Assembly: GCA_044867925.1 (NCBI GenBank) | Contig: JBIOVV010000055.1 | Location: 1-42,687, forward strand | From: VRUE01 sp044867925 | GTDB taxonomy: Bacteria; Actinomycetota; Thermoleophilia; Solirubrobacterales; 70-9 | Length of the DNA stretch: 42,687 nucleotides | Reading direction: 5' to 3' | Part shown: piece after piece, positions 38,829-42,687 of the stretch | Numbering within the stretch: the stretch's first letter is position 1 | Layout of the letters: the number at the start of each line of letters is the position of its first letter | The notes under the pieces: generated by a model | What the model saw: only the letters and a program-made list of their open reading frames with translations | Database searches by the model: none | Told to the model about the DNA's origin: nothing | Made by a program: the position numbers and the translations under genes

Positions 38829-39872
38829 CTAGACAGCCTCCGCGCTGACCATCGCCAGGCTCGGCAGGGTACGGAAAGTCTTCCGCTTGGCGGGGCCGAA
38901 GCCGGAGTCGGCGAGCCAGCTGGAGACCTGCTCGACGGTGTAGGTGTCGGCACCCGAGGTGAGGTGGAAGAAGAGGCCGAGGATCGAGCCCGAGTCGGGT
39001 TTCTGACCCTCCGGTCGGTCGTAGAGCTCGAGCACGCAGAGCGGCGCGCCCGGACGCAAGACGGCGCGGATGCGGGCGAAGAGCGCTTTCGCCTGCTCCG
39101 GGGTCAGGTGGTGGACGATGTTGAAGCAGAGGGCGCCGTCGTGGGGGCCGCCGAAGTCTGCCTCGAACATGTCCCCCTCGACGTGGTGGACGCGGTCTTC
39201 CATGCCGGCGCCGGAGACGATCTCGCGGCCCACCCGGGCGCTGCCGGGCAGGTCGACGATCGTGGCCTTGAGCCTCGGATGGTGTCGGCAGAGCGCCATC
39301 GAGTACTCGCCATGGGCGCCGGCGACGTCGAGCAGCGAGTGCGCGCCCTGCTGCAGCGGCACCGCCTTGGCGACTTCGCCGGAGCTCAGCTTGGCGAGCT
39401 GATACTGACCGCGGATGTAGGAGCGCCAGTAGGGATCGTCCGCGGGCTTGTCATGCAGCTCGGCGTGGCGACCGTCGCGAACGAGGTTCTCGAGGCCTCC
39501 CCACCACTGCCAGTACTCGGCGGTGTCGGCGAGGAAGTCGCCCAGATAGTGGTCCGAGCGTGGGTCGAGCCAGCGCCGGGCGCGGGCGGTCATCTCGTAG
39601 CTGCCGTCGGGCTTCAGCTCGACGTGGCCGAGCGAGGCGATCACGTCGAGGACCAGCTCGGTGCCGGCTGGGCGCAGACCGAGATGCTCGGCCAGCTCCT
39701 CGGGTCGGCGCGGGCCCTCCGCCAGCGCCGCCAGCATCCCGGTGCGCTGAGCCACCTGCAGCGCCCGTGCCACCGGCATCGCGAACATCGCCTCGCCGAT
39801 CGGCGTCGGCAGCCGGTTGAGCATCAGCCCGAGCCGCTCGGTGATCCCGTCGGGTGCAGCGGTGATTCGCAT
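38829..39872 (-). CDS. SAM-dependent O-methyltransferase with N-terminal dimerisation domain
   Basis: The 347-residue protein has a winged-helix dimerisation region (residues about 20-100: ARALQVAQRTGMLAALAEGPRRPEELAEHLG, split by normal residues) and a Rossmann SAM domain with LLDVAGAHGEYSMAL (SAM glycine motif), ATIVDLPGSA, VEGDMFEADF and CFNIVHHLTPEQA, the order of acetylserotonin/caffeate-type O-methyltransferases. ATG 39872 is chosen because TAGGGT lies exactly 7 nt upstream. Divergent from purU. Substrate unknown. Confidence 0.88.
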   Translation of the reverse strand: MRITAAPDGITERLGLMLNRLPTPIGEAMFAMPVARALQVAQRTGMLAALAEGPRRPEELAEHLGLRPAGTELVLDVIASLGHVELKPDGSYEMTARARRWLDPRSDHYLGDFLADTAEYWQWWGGLENLVRDGRHAELHDKPADDPYWRSYIRGQYQLAKLSSGEVAKAVPLQQGAHSLLDVAGAHGEYSMALCRHHPRLKATIVDLPGSARVGREIVSGAGMEDRVHHVEGDMFEADFGGPHDGALCFNIVHHLTPEQAKALFARIRAVLRPGAPLCVLELYDRPEGQKPDSGSILGLFFHLTSGADTYTVEQVSSWLADSGFGPAKRKTFRTLPSLAMVSAEAV

Positions 39873-39879
39873 CGCGATC

Positions 39880-39885
39880 ACCCTA
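39880..39885 (-). promoter_or_regulatory. Putative -10 element of the methyltransferase gene
   Basis: TAGGGT 7 nt before ATG 39872. Confidence 0.35.
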
Positions 39886-39931
39886 CCCATTGGAACCGCG
39901 TCAAATTTCCGCCCAGCGGACCGAGGATTTG

Positions 39932-40813
39932 ATGCAGTCGGGGTGGGACGGCGATGATGTGCGGATCGCCGAGACGCCGACAACGCGCCTGCTGCTTGCC
40001 TGTCCGGACCGGCCCGGGCTGATCGCCGCCGTCAGCGGCTTCCTCGCGAACGCAGGACTCAACATCATCGATGCCGACCAGCACTCGAGCGACGAGGGGC
40101 GCTTCTTCATGCGCATGGTCTTCGACGCCCTGCCCCGAGGCGAGCGCGAGGAGGTCCATGCCCGCTTCGAGGAGGAGATCGCCGGCCGCTTCGAGATGGA
40201 TTACCGCTTTGCCGAGTCGAGCGAGCGCAAGCGGCTGGCGATCATGGTCTCGCGCGAAGACCACTGCCTCTCCGACCTGCTCTGGCGCTGGCGCCGCGGC
40301 GAGCTGGGCACGGAGGTCGTCGCCGTCATCTCCAATCACCCCGAGCACGGCGAGCAGGTCGCCTCGCTGGGGCTCCCCTTCCACCACGTCCCGGTCGAGC
40401 CCGACGCCAAGGAGGAGGCCGAGGCGCGGATCCTCGGGCTGCTCGCCGGCATCGACCTGCTCGTCCTCGCCCGCTACATGCAGATCCTCTCCGCCGACTT
40501 CCTCGCCCGCCTCGGGGCGCCGGCGATCAACATCCACCACAGCTTCCTCCCTGCCTTCGTCGGCGCCGACCCCTACCGCCGCGCCCATGAGCGCGGCGTC
40601 AAGCTGATCGGCGCCACCGCGCACTACGTCACCGAGGAGCTCGACGCCGGCCCGATCATCGACCAGGACGTGACCAGGGTCAGCCACCGCGACGAGGTGA
40701 TCGACCTGGAGCGGATCGGCCGCGACATCGAGCGTCTCGTCCTCGCCCGCGCCGTCAAGGCCCACAGCGACGACCGTGTCCTCCTCGACGGCGCCCGCAC
40801 GATCGTCTTCTGA
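39932..40813 (+). CDS. purU: Formyltetrahydrofolate deformylase
   Basis: Hydrolyses 10-formyl-THF to formate and THF. The 293-residue protein has an N-terminal ACT domain (LLLACPDRPGLIAAVSGFLANAGLNI) and a C-terminal formyltransferase-like domain with MVSREDHCLSDLLWRW, VISNHPEHG, LLVLARYMQILS and the catalytic NIHHSFLPAFVGADPY ... GATAHYVTEELDAGPII. ATG 39932 has GAGGA 5 nt upstream and is preferred to an in-frame TTG at 39890. The P450 gene starts 46 nt after its stop with its own control region. Confidence 0.96.
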   Translation: MQSGWDGDDVRIAETPTTRLLLACPDRPGLIAAVSGFLANAGLNIIDADQHSSDEGRFFMRMVFDALPRGEREEVHARFEEEIAGRFEMDYRFAESSERKRLAIMVSREDHCLSDLLWRWRRGELGTEVVAVISNHPEHGEQVASLGLPFHHVPVEPDAKEEAEARILGLLAGIDLLVLARYMQILSADFLARLGAPAINIHHSFLPAFVGADPYRRAHERGVKLIGATAHYVTEELDAGPIIDQDVTRVSHRDEVIDLERIGRDIERLVLARAVKAHSDDRVLLDGARTIVF

Positions 40814-40819
40814 CCCGGA

Positions 40820-40837
40820 ACTGGCTGGTCAGCCAGT
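40820..40837 (+). promoter_or_regulatory. 18-bp palindromic operator upstream of the P450 gene
   Basis: ACTGGCTG-GT-CAGCCAGT: perfect 8-bp arms with a 2-nt centre, ending 8 nt before the -10 hexamer. This size and symmetry are typical of a TetR-family repressor site; no TetR gene is in the window. Confidence 0.6.
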
Positions 40838-40845
40838 CGATGTTC

Positions 40846-40851
40846 TATGGT
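40846..40851 (+). promoter_or_regulatory. Putative -10 element of the P450 gene
   Basis: TATGGT 8 nt before ATG 40860. Confidence 0.4.
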
Positions 40852-40859
40852 GCACGTGG

Positions 40860-42215
40860 ATGGAGCAGGCAACGATTCCGCACCTCGCCGCCGAGGCGAC
40901 GCCGCGCACGGGCTCGCCGCCCGGCTCGGCGGCTCCGTCGGCGCTGCAGGCCCTGCGCTACGCGCGCGACCCGCTTGGCTTCCTGATCAAGCTGCAGCGC
41001 CGCTACGGCGACATCTTCAGCCTCTCCTTCCCCTTCTTCGGCCGGCTCGCCTACGTCGCCGATCCGGCCCTGGTCAAGGAGCTCTTCACCGGCTCGCCCG
41101 CCCAGTTCCACGCCGGCGAGGCCAACGCGACGGTGCTCGAGCCGGCGCTCGGGCCCAACTCGGTTCTCACCCTCGACGACGCGCCGCACATGCAGCAGCG
41201 CAAGCTGCTGCTGCCGCCCTTCCACGGCGAGCGCATTCGCGGCTACGGCGAGCTGATCCGCGAGACGACGCGGAAGGAGATGGAGAGCTGGCCGGTCGGC
41301 GAGCCCTTCGCGCTGCGCCCCCACACCCAGCGGATCACCCTGGCGGTGATCATGCGCGCCGTCTTCGGCGTCCACGACGAGGATCGCCTGGCGCGCTTCG
41401 AGGCCCTGATCGACGACTTCAGCAAGCGGGTCAGCCTGGTTACCACGATTCCCGCTCTGCGCCGCAACCTCGGGCCCTGGAGCCCATGGACGCGCTTCCA
41501 GCGCTCGCGGGCGGCGCTCGACGAGTTCATCTACGAGGAGATCGGCCTGCGCCGCAGGGAGGTCGAGGCCGGCGAAGAGGGCCACGACGACGTGCTCTCG
41601 CTGCTGCTCCAAGCCCGCCATGACGACGACAGCCCGATGAGCGACGAAGAGCTGCGCGACGAGCTCGTCACCGTGCTCGGCGCCGGTCACGAGACGACCG
41701 CGACCGGGCTCGCCTGGGCGATGGAGCGGCTGCTGCGCTCGCCGCGCGTCCTCGCCGAGCTGCGCGACTCGATCGCCGCCGGCGAGGACGACTACCTCGA
41801 AGCGACGGTCAAGGAGACGCTGCGGGCGCGGCCGGTGATCGTCGACGTCGCCCGGCGGCTCACCGCGCCGGCCCGGATCGGCGGCTACGAGCTGGCCGAG
41901 GGCAGCTTCGTGATGGCGGCGATCGCCGCCCTCCATTACCGCGAGGACCTCTTCCCGCAGCCCGAGGAGTTCCGGCCCGAGCGCTTCCTCACCGAAAAGG
42001 CCGACAACTACGCCTGGATCCCCTTCGGCGGCGGCGTGCGGCGCTGCATCGGCGCCGCCTTCGCGGAATACGAGATGCGGATCGTCCTGCGCGAGTTCGT
42101 CGCGCGCGCCGACCTCAGCGCTCCCGACCCCGAGCCCGAGGCGGTCAAGATCCGCAACATCACCCTCGCCCCCGGCAAGGGCACGCTGGTCAAGCTGGAT
42201 CGCCCGCTGCGCTGA
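40860..42215 (+). CDS. Cytochrome P450
   Basis: The 451-residue soluble P450 has the I-helix oxygen-binding GAGHETTATGLAW, the K-helix ExxR in VKETLRARP, the PERF-like region FRPERFL, and the haem-ligand loop FGGGVRRCIGAAFAEYE with the thiolate Cys. ATG 40860 is used: it lies just after TATGGT, whereas the longer frame overlaps purU. Redox partners are not in the window and the substrate is unknown. Its 3' end overlaps the convergent ABC-F gene by 26 nt. Confidence 0.96.
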   Translation: MEQATIPHLAAEATPRTGSPPGSAAPSALQALRYARDPLGFLIKLQRRYGDIFSLSFPFFGRLAYVADPALVKELFTGSPAQFHAGEANATVLEPALGPNSVLTLDDAPHMQQRKLLLPPFHGERIRGYGELIRETTRKEMESWPVGEPFALRPHTQRITLAVIMRAVFGVHDEDRLARFEALIDDFSKRVSLVTTIPALRRNLGPWSPWTRFQRSRAALDEFIYEEIGLRRREVEAGEEGHDDVLSLLLQARHDDDSPMSDEELRDELVTVLGAGHETTATGLAWAMERLLRSPRVLAELRDSIAAGEDDYLEATVKETLRARPVIVDVARRLTAPARIGGYELAEGSFVMAAIAALHYREDLFPQPEEFRPERFLTEKADNYAWIPFGGGVRRCIGAAFAEYEMRIVLREFVARADLSAPDPEPEAVKIRNITLAPGKGTLVKLDRPLR

Positions 42216-42687
42216 CCGTCCGTTCGGCCTCCTCCCACTGCTCGTAGAGCTCGCTGACCTTGCCCTTGGCCGCGTCGTGGCGCTCGTTCGCGCGCTCGGA
42301 TTTGGCCGGCGTCGACCAGGCAGCGGGGTCGGCCAACTCCTCCTCGACCGCGCGCAGCTCCGCTTCGGCTGCCTCGATCTTCTCCGCCAGGCGACCGGCC
42401 TTTCGCGCCGCCCGTTGGGCGATCGTGCGGGGGCTCTGGCGCTTGCCGCCCTTGGCCGAGCGCTTCGCCGCGGCAGCGGCTGCCGAGGCCGCTTCCTCGT
42501 CTTCCTCGCGGCGGCGCTGGTAGGCGGCCCAGCCGCTCGGGTAGCTGCGCAGCTCACCGCCTTCGCAGACGATCGTGCGGCTACCCACCGCCTCGAGCAG
42601 GGCGCGGTCGTGGGAGACGAGGATGACGGCGCCTTCGAAGGCGGAGAGCGCGTCCTCGAGCGCCTCGCGGCTCTCGATGTCGAGGTG
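42190..42687 (-). CDS. ABC-F family ATPase, C-terminal part (5' end outside the window)
   Basis: The visible 165 residues begin HLDIESREALEDALSAFEGAVILVSHD, the end of the second ABC domain (D-loop HLD and switch His), then RALLEAVGSRTIVCEGGELRSYPSGWAAYQRRR, followed by a charged coiled-coil C-terminal domain (AARKAGRLAEKIEAAEAELRAVEEEL). This is the layout of ABC-F proteins such as Uup/YdiF-type ribosome-associated ATPases. The gene continues beyond 42687. Confidence 0.9.
   Translation of the reverse strand, partial: HLDIESREALEDALSAFEGAVILVSHDRALLEAVGSRTIVCEGGELRSYPSGWAAYQRRREEDEEAASAAAAAAKRSAKGGKRQSPRTIAQRAARKAGRLAEKIEAAEAELRAVEEELADPAAWSTPAKSERANERHDAAKGKVSELYEQWEEAERTVSAAGDPA

Overview
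The window is 42.7 kb of high-GC bacterial chromosome, tightly packed and mostly coding on the minus strand. Gene content points to an actinobacterium: a PknB-type Ser/Thr kinase, a uvrC-rapZ neighbourhood leading into gap-pgk-tpiA, an Rpf-like muralytic protein, CHAD proteins, PPK1 and VapBC modules. My best guess is class Thermoleophilia (Solirubrobacterales-like), but that is inference from gene content, not proof. No rRNA, tRNA, CRISPR array, transposase or integrase was seen. Many operon-leading genes have a TANNNT (-10-like) hexamer only 6-10 nt before the start codon and no Shine-Dalgarno, so leaderless transcription looks common here.

Layout. 1-6.2 kb: argS with a translationally coupled degenerate P-loop ATPase; divergently a metallophosphoesterase, a charged lipoprotein and a membrane Ser/Thr kinase; then tgt. 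6.3-10.9 kb: a lower-glycolysis operon read gap-pgk-tpiA-gpmI-(tgt), with structured RNA elements at two junctions. 10.9-15.9 kb: VOC protein, ABC-2 exporter pair, rapZ and uvrC; the exporter and VOC genes occupy the place where yvcK and whiA usually sit. 15.9-18.6 kb: crotonase, cupredoxin lipoprotein, SRPBCC protein, a tiny secreted peptide and a MaoC-like hydratase. 18.7-23.8 kb: a mosaic accessory region with two PIN-domain toxin-antitoxin modules, an SDR epimerase and a dispersed Tad-like set: two TadE-like pseudopilins, a degenerate ATPase-like protein, and a remarkable fusion of a TadG-like N-terminus to a VanY-type M15 peptidase and an SLT transglycosylase. This set is the best candidate here for an undescribed system.

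23.9-36.1 kb: a phosphate/polyphosphate island read right to left: OmpR-family response regulator, pstS-pstC-pstA-pstB-phoU, ppx, two half-CHAD genes, ppk1, a PhoU-like (DUF47) partner, pit and two small membrane proteins. A four-repeat Pho box with exact 11-bp periodicity lies upstream of pstS. High-affinity uptake, low-affinity uptake, polyP synthesis, polyP hydrolysis and polyP-binding proteins are thus encoded side by side. 36.2-42.7 kb: uppP, a small membrane protein, an HD-domain protein, an Rpf-like factor behind a CRP-like site, an O-methyltransferase, purU, a cytochrome P450 behind an 18-bp palindromic operator, and the 3' part of an ABC-F ATPase gene.
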